Made by a program: the position numbers and the translations under genes. From Henricia sp. BOLD:AAB3569 (taxonomy: Eukaryota > Echinodermata > Asteroidea > Spinulosida > Echinasteridae), in the NCBI GenBank assembly GCA_037783545.1, contig JBBELK010001113.1, positions 62,001 through 126,000 of the forward strand: a DNA stretch of 64,000 nucleotides. Reading direction: 5' to 3'. Positions within the stretch are counted from its first letter, which is position 1; each line of letters opens with the position of its first letter. The notes beneath the pieces are model-generated. The model searched no databases, was not told the origin of the DNA, and saw only the letters and a list, made by a program, of their open reading frames with translations. This document shows, piece after piece, positions 30,105 through 41,300 of the stretch.

Positions 30105-32847
30105 TGAAAGAAACCTTCGCTTAGTCGGTCATTTTTCCCCACATGACACGACAAAATCTCACATGCCCAGAGTGAAACAATGGAGCTGTCTTGCACTTAG
30201 AACATCAAAACGCTCTCAGGTGAAACGCTTGACATCCTATGACTGCTCCCCTGGTTTGATTATAGGGCTTAATCAGACCCGGAAACCACCCCATTGACGA
30301 TTTGTGTTTCCGGCTGCCACCTTGGTTTGTGGCCCTTTTCCTGAGGGCTTGCCTATCACCACAAAACACCAGCACGGGGCGCGTCCCCTGATAGGCAAAG
30401 AGATTTGACCCGGGGCTTTCTTTGTGAAAACACTCATGCCCGGGGCAAAGATCGACATAAGATTTCTTTGCCATTTCAAAAGCAGTCTTACATTATGATT
30501 GATAGGATTGACGTGGGGCTTCTACTGTCATTCAATGGCAATATTAAATGCTTCCTGTATTTCGAAACGCTCCTGTACGGTCGGGCGCAACCCTTATCCC
30601 CGCATGTGCAATTCAATTGACATAGGGGCTTTTCTGCTATTCAAAACACTTTTGTATGCGGGCGCAACCTCTGTGGCTTTTACAATAGGGCTTTCTTGTC
30701 ATTTAATAATACAACATAATAATTAAAATATTTGTAATTCATTCATTCAAAACACCTTGCATCCCCTGATATTTAAATATGTGACGTGGGATTTCTCTGC
30801 TGATAAACAGGCGCACCCTGTGATGTACAAATAGATTTGACATGGTACGGGGGCCTTCTTTGCCATCTAATAACAATCATGATTCATTCACTCGAAACCA
30901 CCTTTGTAGGGGCGCATTTCCCATGGGGACTCCCGTATCATTTCAAAACACTCCAAGCATGGGGCGCGTCCCCTGATGTTCAAATAGATTTGACATTGGG
31001 AAGTACCCCCGTCATTTAATAATAATAATAATAATTCCTTCCAAAACGCTCTTGTGCGGGGCGCATCGCCTATTATGTAAAGGATTTTAACGCGAGGGCT
31101 TTCTTGCCATTTCAAAAAATACTGCTGTACGGGGCCACCCCCTACATAGATTTAACATTGGGAGCTTCCCTGTTTTTTAATCCTATTAAAGATTCCATCC
31201 CTCCACAACATCTTTGTACTGGGCACATCGTCTATTTATAAATATATTTGACAGGGGGCTGCCCTGTCATTTCGATTATTTCTGTGTGGGGCACATCCCC
31301 CAATATTTAAACAGACATTGGCTTGCCCTTGTCATTGAATTACAAAATAAAACAAAACAAAACAAATTTGATAATGATTTATTCATTTGTTCTAAAACAC
31401 ATTTGTATGGGGGCATCTCTTAATATAAAATAGATTGACATGGGGCTCTCCTGCCATTGCAAAACACTCCAGCTCAGGGCCCGTCCCCTCATTCAAACAG
31501 ATTTGACATTGGGGGCTAGTCCTGTCATTTAATGATAAGACCAATGATTCATTAATTTCGAAACACCTTTGTACGAGGTACGACTCTAATAGTTATGCCA
31601 ATAGGTTTGACGTGAGGTTTTCAAGCCATTTGAAAACGCTTTTGCACGGGGCACGTCCCAATGATATGCAAAATTTGACAAGGAGATTTCCCTGTCATTT
31701 CAAAACACTCACTTACTTACTTTTTAAGGCTAGTCTCATACGTTTTGCACACAAGGCATGAAGCCATGGTCAATTTCCAAATTCTTTCCCAACACAATCC
31801 TGTACGGGGCTGATCCCCTAATATTCAAATAGACTTGACATGGGGGTTTTCCTCCCATCTCTGACACTCTCGCACGGGGCGTATCCCCTTATATTCAAAT
31901 AGATTTGACATGGGGGTTTTCCTCCCATTTCAAAACACTCTCGCACGGGGCGTATCCCCTTATATTCAAATAGATTTGACATGGGGGTTTCCCTCTCGTT
32001 TCAAAACACTCTCGTACGGGGCGCACCCCTCTATTTTAATAGATTTGACAAGGGGTTTTTTCCCTCTTGCTTCAAAACACTCTTGCACGGGGCGCATCCC
32101 CTTATATTCCAATAAGTTTGATGTGGGGGTTTTCCTTTCATTTCAAAACACTCTCATACGGGGCACATCTTCTTATGTTCAAATAGATTTGACATGGGGG
32201 TTTCCCTCTCATTTCAAACACTATCGTACGGGGCGCATCCACTTATATTCAAAATATATTTGACATGGGGTTTCCTCTCGCTTCAAAACACTCTTGCACG
32301 GGGCGCGTCCCCTAATGTTCAAATAGTTTCGACATGGGGGTTTTCCTTTCATTTCAAAACACTCTCGTACGGGGCACATCCCCTTATATTCAAAAATAGA
32401 TTTGACATGGGGGTTTCCCTCTCATTTCAAAACACTCTCGTACGGGGCGCATCCCCCTATATTCAAATAGGTTTGACATGGGGGTTTCCCTCATTTCAAA
32501 ACACTCTCGTACGGGGCGCATCCCCTTATATTCAAATAGATTTGACATTGGGGTTTCCCTCTCATTTCAAAACACTCTCGTACGGGGCGCATCCCCCTAT
32601 ATTTAAATAGATTTGACATGGGGGTTTTCCCCACAAAACGTTGAACCCGGGGCACTTCCCCTGAATGTGCAAATTCCTGGGGTAGCTATTCAATACGACT
32701 CTCCGAGCACGTTTCGTGCGTATTTGGAGGCCGTAGGCATAGTACTGGCACGACATGCGTTAAAGGCAAGCCTCTTGTACTCATTATTGGTCTGCTGACA
32801 AGACCGCTCTACAATGGATCTTATACATCTTAATTTTAAAGACATAC
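30105..32847 (-). other. Probable long intron or spacer of the Ngaro-like element
   Basis: A strong donor (CTCAG|GTATGT) at 32847 and the acceptor before 30093 bound this segment, which contains the satellite. The phases do not match (donor phase 2, acceptor phase 0). An additional exon or an indel must exist if the two are spliced together. Confidence 0.5.
30460..32640. repeat. About 71-bp satellite array, roughly 30 units
   Basis: Unit core, + strand: ATAGATTTGACATGGGGGTT, then TTTCAAAACACTCTCGTACG, then GGGCGCATCCCC. Units are nearly uniform from 31.8 to 32.63 kb and increasingly degraded and spaced towards 30.46 kb. It lies wholly inside the retrotransposon, between its ORF1 exon and gag. 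All ORFs here are by-products of the repeat. Confidence 0.93.
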
Positions 32848-33263
32848 CTGAGAAGACGTTGCGGGGGGGTCGACGCAGGCCGCCGCCGAAGGCTGAATGG
32901 ACCCGGCATCCGTGGCACTCGGGCCGCCTTGTCTTTTCCGTCATCCGGGAGCGTGTCAGGTTGCACGCGACGTTTCTTAGGCGCGGGACCATCAAGAGGA
33001 CCGGCTCCCACCCGATCCAAAAGTTTCTCCAAATTGCGCCTCTGCCCTCCATTTGGAGCCAAGGCAAGCACGTGATCCTGCCATTCGGGGGACAGATCTT
33101 GGAATTGTTCCGGGTCGTCCCAACCCTGCTCGATCAGCGCTTCAAAGGTTTTTACAGATATTTTAAACGCCGAGCACAGACCCCTGAACAGGGACCCGGC
33201 ACTTTCGCTATCCACTCCGGCGTAAGCTTCCGCGTTTTCTTGAATAGGTGCGAACATGGCCAT
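32848..33263 (-). CDS. ORF1 first exon of the Ngaro-like element (unknown function)
   Basis: ATG at 33263 sits in a strong context (GCGACCATGG); an in-frame ATG 12 codons upstream is weaker. The protein starts MAMFAPIQENAEAYAG. It contains a small helical domain, LFRGLCSAFKISVKTFEALI with LSPEWQDHVLALAP, which resembles a SAM-like or gag matrix-type fold. It continues with a basic segment (PAPKKRRVQP) that looks like a nuclear-localisation signal. The exon ends at the consensus donor CTCAG|GTATGT. Placement upstream of gag in the same orientation suggests it is the element's own 5' exon; a captured host exon is the alternative. Confidence 0.6.
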
Positions 33264-33870
33264 GGTCGCAGCAAACGACCCAGTGTAAAGCCGTCCCAAG
33301 CAAAACTGGAAATGTGCTGAAGGCTGCAGATTGAATGTGTACGCTGGGTTCGCTCAACCGCGCATAGCAAGGAGGTGCACCAATGCGTGGAATACCTGTG
33401 TAACCCAAGATATACGCATTGAATACGATCACAATAGGGTTTCGCACCACTGAATGACGCTATGCCGGTACTAGTTTCGCGGTATGCATGCCGCCGAGGC
33501 CGCCTTGTTACGCAACGATGAGCATCCTTAAGGAAAACGGGGACCAAAGCCCGAAACAAAACCCCCTCGCAACCGAGCCCCGAATAAGAAACGGAACTAC
33601 AAAATACTCCAAAATTCCAAGCTAATATTTAGCAATAAGCTTACAACTGAGGGCCATCCTCCTGCTTGCCTTTCAAACTAGATTTCTCAAACCAAGCCAG
33701 GTCTCCCCCGGCCAGTGGAAAGGGAGTCTCAACCTTTTAGCCAAGAGCGAAGCACGTCCGGCTGCGGGCACGCCAGAATCGCCCCTCTACGTCCACAGCG
33801 GTGCAGATAGTTCCTTGCTCTATGCAGGAAGCGACGCGGTGTCATCCGGCATACCCGGACACGTGCAATT
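33264..33870. other. Region upstream of the Ngaro-like coding part
   Basis: Presumably the element's 5' terminal region and promoter. No gene seen. I could not match it to 24.8-25.3 kb as a split direct repeat. Confidence 0.4.
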
Positions 33871-33938
33871 GTAATGACTGAATAGCCTGACAGTCGAACC
33901 GTGCATTTACATATCAATGAAACACGACGGTTTGGGCA

Positions 33939-34553
33939 ATAGACAGCCGAAGTGTGACGTGCGTTGCCATGGCAGTTGGATCTAAACTATCATGGCCGTT
34001 GGGAAAAGTACCATTGGAAAAGCACTGAGACACGGTTGAGTGATTTTTAATTTAAATCCAATGCATAGTTCCGAGATTGCCCAGTTAACCCCGCACCTTA
34101 GATATTGTTGCTATGTGCTCACAAGCCATCGCAAAAAAATGGCGACATTAACGTACAAAGCAACGGGACTCGGCATGGAAAGCACAGATTCATTGGAGAA
34201 AACTCAAAAGTATTTATGTTTTAGGGTCGACAGTTACCGTAGCACACACTGAGCGAAAGGCTAGTGATACAGGGATGACATATATTTCATAAAAATGCGC
34301 TTTCCTACCTTTGAACAGCGAATCGCCCGACATTGAAACCAAAATTCACCCGGTCACTGGCGCGTACAACATACAAACTGTATGGCAGTCGCGTGATATC
34401 AATGTGTGATGATTGCATCACTTTGACCTATGTGGGCGCCGTCTGCTAGCTCTGTTGTGATTGGTCGCGGGTTCGGCTTGATTGACAGGTCGGAACTATG
34501 CATTGCCTAGGCAACCAACAAAAGGTGACGTATTCACTTCGGCAGTCTATTGT
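33939..34553. repeat. Long copy of the AATAGAC MITE between direct repeats
   Basis: Ends AATAGACAGCCGAAGTG and CACTTCGGCAGTCTATT. Short copies lie at 40044-40210 and 56108-56277; this one carries an internal segment bounded by ATGCATAGTTCCGA and its complement. A roughly 68-bp direct repeat (ATTGTAATGACTGAATAGCC) flanks it at 33869 and 34551, and a second MITE left end follows at 34621. Confidence 0.78.
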
Positions 34554-34674
34554 AATGACTGAATAGCCTGACGAGTATAACCGTCGCATTTACATATCAA
34601 CGAAACAAGACGGTTTGGGCAATAGACAGCCGAAGTGTGACGTGTTGCCATGGCAATTGGCTCTAAAAAGGTAT

Positions 34675-36037
34675 TCCAGGTACCGTACAGACTTTCGCGC
34701 CGGCTAACATGTTCTAGCGTGTACCCGTACCCCCTTGCCACTTGGCAACCGTTGCCAACTGCCTGGTAGTCTGGTGCATGACTCTCTTATATGCGAGCGC
34801 CATAGCGCAGAGGCAGGACTCTAGGATTTATGCACATCTATCACGCAACTGGCTTATTGAAAATCAACTAATGGCTGGCTTTGGTCGTCGGCAAGGCGAC
34901 GTCAGAAAAAAAACCTGTCGGTTATAATATGGTCGCGCTACCACACCCATGTTGTTTGTACATAATGATGTGCGTATGTAAAATCACATAATAATTTTTG
35001 TGGTAAGAATTGAGAAGTCGACTATGTTCCCTTAATTTTTCAAGACGACTTATTAGGTATCAGTAATATTGTGCGGGAAATTCGGACATAATCAACATTA
35101 TAGGTCGACTTGGTCAGATAAATTATCTCAGTAATTAAACAAGTATAGGATGCCACTCACAGAGCGCCGTACTTTTTCTTTGAAGTAAGTGAATTGTGAT
35201 ATTTACCGTATACGTCAGAATGTTCTCAAAGAGGGTTGTATGAAGAAAAAAAATGAAAATAATCTCGGATCTTGTTCAATTTGTTAAACAAGTGAACCAA
35301 CCCCCATTTTTCGCCTCAATTTCAAGACAATGGTGCTCAGTGATGCGTGACCCCAGGAAAGTATCATTGGAAAGCACATACTCTGATCTGCTTTAAGATG
35401 ATACAGTGCCTTCTACGAAAAGAATTCCGTACTCGGACGTCACTGTTTTTTCTTTTCGTGAAATGACTTTTAAGTTGTCCAATAGGTTTAGTGCAGGAGA
35501 AAATATGTGACGTCCTGCTTGTAAATTATTTCCCTTTTTATTGACAAACGTGTAGTCTGGTCAAAACAATCTTTTAAATTTGGATTATCTTCTTTTTTTT
35601 AAAACACCATGTACGTAAGTGAGCACTATGGGAATTATTTACCGCGCAACATTGCAATGCATTCTACACTGAAAAAGACCGCTGTGGGTCTAGGAATCTC
35701 ATTTGAATTTTTGTGATAATAATAATGTAACAGCAGCTGGTCTATGACGACTCTCACGACTGATTGACATGATGTATAGGTGGGACCTACAACGTGTGCA
35801 TTCTTCTGATTGGATGGTTCACGCCGTACGTTTTTTTTTACGTGCAATGAACCATCGAAACGAAAGAACGCTTGTAGCACAGACTAAACACCGTGCATGC
35901 AGTGAGGACATAGTTGTTAATTTTATGGCATCTTTGGTAACTATGCCATCAACTGTACGGTTTTAGCTTTAACTATACTTTATTATCAACTAGAGATGAC
36001 GAAGAAGGAGTTGCAGTTTTAGAAGTGGGAGGAAACC
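34675..36037. repeat. Segmental duplication D2, copy B, first part
   Basis: Matches 20520-21617 from CAGACTTTCGCGCCGGCTAA onward. It has an extra block of about 180 bp at 35516-35696 that is missing in copy A. Confidence 0.86.
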
Positions 36038-36180
36038 CCCCAGAGAAATCCCCGGGGGAAACCCACGCGGTCAAGTATATAGGGACTGCAAACCAAATCC
36101 ACATACACGCCCCGGATTCGAACCCAGGACGCCAGAAGTGAAAGGCGAGGAAAGAACCACTACGCCAACCCGACCGCCCC
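36020..36180 (-). mobile_element. tRNA-derived SINE, second family
   Basis: The - strand reads GGTTGGCGTAGTGGTTCTTT and then GTCCTGGGTTCGAATCCGG, an A-box and B-box pair. A degraded relative is at about 37590-37670 (AACCACTACGCTAACCC). Confidence 0.7.
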
Positions 36181-36395
36181 GTATAAGGACAGTTTGCAAC
36201 CACGTGCTTATATAGCCAGCCTAAGTGCGTGTTTGTTTCACGACAGATCCGAATCCACATCCCGAGTTTTTTTACGCGCAGAAACAAACGTAACTGCTCT
36301 CGACTAGGAATTCAAGTCACGTGAATTGGGTCTGCGCAAATCTGGATCTGTCTGAAACAAACTCGCCCTTAGTAAAACATATTGCGTAATCGCCC

Positions 36396-36640
36396 CGAAC
36401 ACCAGTGGTTTGGGTCATTGACTCGCAATCATAGGTGAAAACGGGGTTGCGAGTTCGAACCTCCCCCCGGCTGCGGTACCTGTGCCCTTGAGCAACTTCG
36501 CACTCAACCACACTTGCTACATCCTTCGAAAGGGATGTAAAGCCGTTGGTCCAGTGTGTTAGGTAACGGTAACGCACTTTAAAGATCCCAGAGCATTCTT
36601 TCGTGAAGAGCAAGGGGATATTCCCCGGTGTCTCTGGCCA
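36396..36640 (+). mobile_element. tRNA-derived SINE, first family
   Basis: Contains GTTGCGAGTTCGAACC (B-box), GTGCCCTTGAGCAACTTC and GATCCCAGAGCATTC. It matches the 2752-3064 element in opposite orientation. It lies in the 1.7-kb block present only in D2 copy B. Confidence 0.82.
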
Positions 36641-37721
36641 TTTATAATTTATAATTCTTCATGGGTTTCCTCACGCGTGCGAATGACAGTGTAATGGGCA
36701 CTTGAGAAAAAAACCTTGGTAGAATACCTGAAAGAAATAATAATAATTTCTTGCAAAAACTTGGAGAAATAATAATACTAAAGTCGTCTGCCGAATACAA
36801 ACGGCGGTAAAAATAGCTCTTTTGCCCTTATTTTCTTCCAATGTGATTGCCTATAGGATGGTTATCTAAAATGCGTTATTTAGTTGAACATGGCATAATA
36901 GTTTGACAGAGGGCTGGTAAAGTGGAGAACGGCTGGTCGGTCGACCAAGGGAGGGGCACCCAATTTACCCATAAAGATCCACCCAGGCAGACGCCATTGA
37001 ATGAAAATAATGAAATGTTATACAATTTGTCAATTGGGAAGCTGGCAAAAGTTTTTTTATTGTGGCCATATTGACAACGCGACCCGTTGTCACTGTGTTA
37101 TCCAACGGTGTACCACAGAACTAAAACATAATATAGTTCTTATCTTTTCTGAATCGGGTTAACCGTTTCATCACTCGCCCAATGGGGGCGCTTTTACATA
37201 CAATAATCACATGTATTTGCCAAACCTATACAGACCTTCAATGGAAACAAATAAATAACTAAATAACTTTTTCAAAATGGCATTAATGAAATGAGGAAAT
37301 AAATACGATATGTAGCACAAAAGAAGAGTAATAAGTTAATTAGGGTTACCCCTACCCGACGTATATTAGCACTGTATACTCAGTGCTTTCCCGAGGAGGT
37401 CGTGGGTTCGAATCCCGCCCGAGCACGCTATGAAGTATATAGCACTATACATGTAGTACTGAACCATTTACCAATGCTTATACCAATGCGGAGGTATATA
37501 TGGAATGCGTATAGGGGGAGGGGAGTTGGAGCCACTGCGTACGCCATGCGTACAAGGGCGTTGATTCTCCCAAACAATCGCGGACGTTTTGGGGAGGTTT
37601 AACAAAGGGAATCAAACTCAGGACACCAGATGTGTAAGAACCACTACGCTAACCCTATCGCTCATCTAGCCGAGGTCTGTCAGAACTTTAACCTACTAGG
37701 CCTAACGTGTAAAAAATAAAC

Positions 37722-38395
37722 CCTGTCCTACTTTTAATCTTGAATAACCTTGTCATTATCAACGGATTTAAACCAAAATTTCACATCATGTAAACAAGGC
37801 CTTACAAATTTAAGTAAGTGAGTTTCATCGGTTTTGTCCAAGAGGGTAAGAATTAATGACCATATACAGAAAAAAAAGTCAATTTCAGAATTCGCCACTT
37901 TCGACTTCGCCTCCCACCTGTCAGTACATCGCTGGAGACGATGGTGGAAATGTGTGCTGCAGCCGAAAGCTTAATAAAGAAAGGCAGGATCACTCCAGAT
38001 GTTATTGCAAACCATCTCGATCGCTTCGAGCACTTCATCAGGAGGTGCAAAGGGACCTTGAAAATGGCGGTTGCCAAGTCAAAAGTGGCAAATTCTGAAA
38101 TTTAGGTGTTTTTTTTCGTATGGCCATTAAATCTCACCCTCTTGGGCAAAACCGATGAAGCACACTCAGTTAAATTTGTCATTTCTTGTTTACATGATGT
38201 GAAATTTTGGTTTAAATCCGTTGGGAAAATAACAAAGTTATTCAAGATTAAAAGTAGGACAGGTTTGTTTTTGACACGTATAGTAGTACCACACACCAAA
38301 CTAATTGCTGTCACGTGAAGAATTTAGCAACGTCCCTTTTGTACCAGTCTATAGCACCCACCCTGTCCAGGCCCTTCAATATGGCCAGCTCACTT
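37722..38395. repeat. Segmental duplication D2, copy B, second part, with fold-back element copy 2
   Basis: Matches 21617-22293. The fold-back element spans 37732-38263. Its core differs by one extra A at about 37950, which breaks the coding-like frame of copy 1. The right end continues directly into the functional sialyltransferase last exon. Confidence 0.86.
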
Positions 38396-41300
38396 TTCGT
38401 ATCGTGGGAGTGCACCGACATCTTGAACGTTCGGAATTTCTCGTCGTAGTAGTATAGCGAGTAATCGTTATTGTAGCCCATTCCATAGACGCTAATTTGG
38501 TCGCAGCCGGCGTGCAGGGCTGTCGTGAGCATTATGGTGCCTGTTGTGGGTCGGAATGACTTGCGAGGAGTGTTAACCCAACTGGACATAATAAAAGTAA
38601 ACTTGGGTAAATAAACAGAGGACATCTTGATAACTGTCATAAGGCTACTTTCTCTATTATACGGCATTTAATAGTCATACAGGGCTGGACCCCATAGCAC
38701 TAACGTAAATGTCGGCATAATCACAAGGACTGTGATCTCATCACCCTATAGTGCTTAACAATGGCCGATGAATAGGGTGGCGACCTAGCGTTGCTAGGCA
38801 CAAAAATGTGCTCAGCACAGGATTTGTTTGCTTTATTTTGCAAAAATGGATTGCCAGTGATGTGTATTGAAAGGTATTCTCCTACTCTTGCGAAGAACAC
38901 AAGTTGGGGAATATTTTTGGCTTGTAATCCATTTTATAAGGCAAATCAATCCTATGCTAAGCAAATGTTTGTGCTTAGCAGCGCCATGAAATTGGCCCCT
39001 GGCGACTATATGCCGACATTTACGTTAGTCCACAAAATGTGTAAACAAGTCAAAACATTTTCCTATGTAATTTGCTTGGCGAGTCGAATGTAGGCTGTAG
39101 ACCGTATCGTATAGCTGACATCTTGCAGGGCAACTTTTGTTGTTTAAATTGGTCAACAATTGTATTTATAACACAGAATGCCCAACCATGCATGTCCTCA
39201 CGGAACAAAGAAACTGCTCCACAAGATGGCAGCTTCTTGATACGGTCTATACATTGTACGGGGTTTATTGCACAATAAAAGAAACTTTGTAAAAATGTAC
39301 TTCTTTATTACTTCTTAAATGTATTTGTCATTGTATAACTTGATACAGTCAAACCTGCTATTAAGGCCACCTTTCTAAAGAGGTCACCTGCCTAAAGTGG
39401 CCACATTTGTTTGGTCCCTGTCTAATGTGGCTAGTGGTCAGGGCACTAGGACATGTGTGTGCAATTCTATTGTAGTTAAACCTGCATGGATAATCTGGCC
39501 GTACAGACCAAGCTACTGTGCGAAATTTTGAGGAGCTTAGGAAAGTTATAAAAAGACTCAACAAATTTCACCTTTTTAATAATAATAAAAATGATTAGAT
39601 TTGTATAGCGCACATATCCACCCTGCAGGGCGATATTACCGCTGCCATCAGGGAATCACCAGAACCATTTCGCTTTAACTATGCTGCTGGTCAGGCGCAC
39701 AACCCTATCAGCAGTTAGATTGTGGCATTCCCCTTAACAGCTTCCCATATATCGCTTGGGTTGACGAGGCAACTGGGATTAAGTGCCTTGCCCAGGGACA
39801 CAGACACGTTGGTCGAAGTGGGGCTCGAACCCCCAACCTCTGATTGGGAGTCCCGCTTCGTACCCACTAGACCACCCTTTGGTGCACAGTTTGTGGTGGT
39901 CACGTCATACAAGTATGACTGTACATGTCTCCATAAGTAGGGTGCATGTGTTAAATTACTGTACGTAAAAATTAAATGGGTGACCTACTTGATATTCATT
40001 ATTATTTGGGTCTTTTTCACGCAAATGCTTATCTTCTCTCATATAGACTGCCGAAGTGAATACGTCATATTTTGTTGGTTGCCTAGGCAATGGCTCTACA
40101 CTAAAAATCACTGAACTGTGTCCCTGTGCATTTGCAATGGTACTTTTTCCGACGGCCATGATAGTTTAGAGCCAATTGCCAAGGCAACACGTCACGCTTC
40201 AGCTGTCTATTAAGCCCCAAAAAGAAATAGTCTGACAACATAGGTTTTTATAACCTCCCTACACAATTTCCCATTAACTTAACAAGGACAGTCACTTGTA
40301 GAACATCTTTGTCTGTCCTGTTACATAAGTTACAAGTGAATTTTGTTCAGGGAGGTTATAGAAAGGTATATATGTTATCTGTTACTCTTTGGGGGCTTAA
40401 GTTATCTTCTGTTTTGACAGAGCATAAAACCACTTACAGGAAAATATTATCATTGATCACCAAAAGGTGTTCTAGACTGAAAGAACCATTTACATTCTGG
40501 TTAACTCACATCTTCATGACGTATCTAATGAAGTCTGGGTGCAGGATTCTGACGTCTTTCCCTAAAACCTTTATCTTTGGGTCCTTTCCTCTCACTACCG
40601 AGGTGATGTACGTGTAGTCGTATCCCCGGCAGGGCACAAATATATAAATTATTCCCTGGACGAAAACAAAAAGACCCTGCTGTCCGATTCAAATTTATCA
40701 TGGGATAATTTCGAGATGGACAAGCATTCGACTGAAAAATGGGTTTCGTTTTAACCTAACCTTCATATAAAATACCTCCCCAAAAAAACTATCCATGGGG
40801 AGAAAAGAAGAAATTTTCAATCTCCAATTTGGATGTGGAATCTAAAAGGTTGGTGTAAGTTACTGAACTACTTTATGGAACCAGATAAATTAGTTTACAA
40901 AACATCGGTGGTTTTTTTTTGACGATATTCTTAAAAATATACGGATTGAGAACGAGAAATTTCAGAACGGTGGTGAGAAAAACATGAATATTCATATGGT
41001 ATCAAAATCTCAAAATGTGATCTGGACACACGTCTTTAATCATATTAATTTATTAGTGTGTGTGTCTTTGAATGGGATTTGAAGAAGAAAACCACTTCTA
41101 TTTGACATACACAAAAGGGCACCAATGTCACTTTTTGTGTTGCCAAGGTTACTGGGTCTGCACCAACTTCCTTCTTGGACCATATGCAGCACGATATGTG
41201 GCAAACGGACTCCCCCCTACATTGTTCCCCTATTGTGTTTCAAACATCCAAGGAATTTCCAAGGAATTCCTTTCAGTTTTTAGGGGGCAGTGGTGCGTTA

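Larger units (their letters stand above)
25287..33263 (-). mobile_element. Ngaro-like tyrosine-recombinase retrotransposon
   Basis: The - strand order is ORF1 exon (33263-32848), satellite-bearing spacer, gag with zinc knuckle (30093-29596), RT (29422-28493), RNase H, SGNH hydrolase (to 26574), tyrosine recombinase (26505-25287). A recombinase in place of an integrase, with an SGNH domain and no Dam methylase, fits the Ngaro group of DIRS-order elements. Frame changes at about 28.1, 27.93 and 26.16 kb make it non-functional as read. Limits given are the coding limits; true ends were not resolved. Confidence 0.88.

Noticed and set aside
30460-32640. Regular repeats with spacers, CRISPR-like at first glance
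   Set aside because: The whole unit repeats, spacers are not unique, there are no cas genes, and the context is an animal retrotransposon.
31910-32798. ORFs of 117 and 138 codons in the satellite
   Set aside because: Repeat by-products; periodic peptides only.
33730-33760. U2 snRNA-like word (TTGGCTAAAAGG on the - strand)
   Set aside because: The match is limited to a few bases; no further snRNA sequence, Sm site or stem follows.
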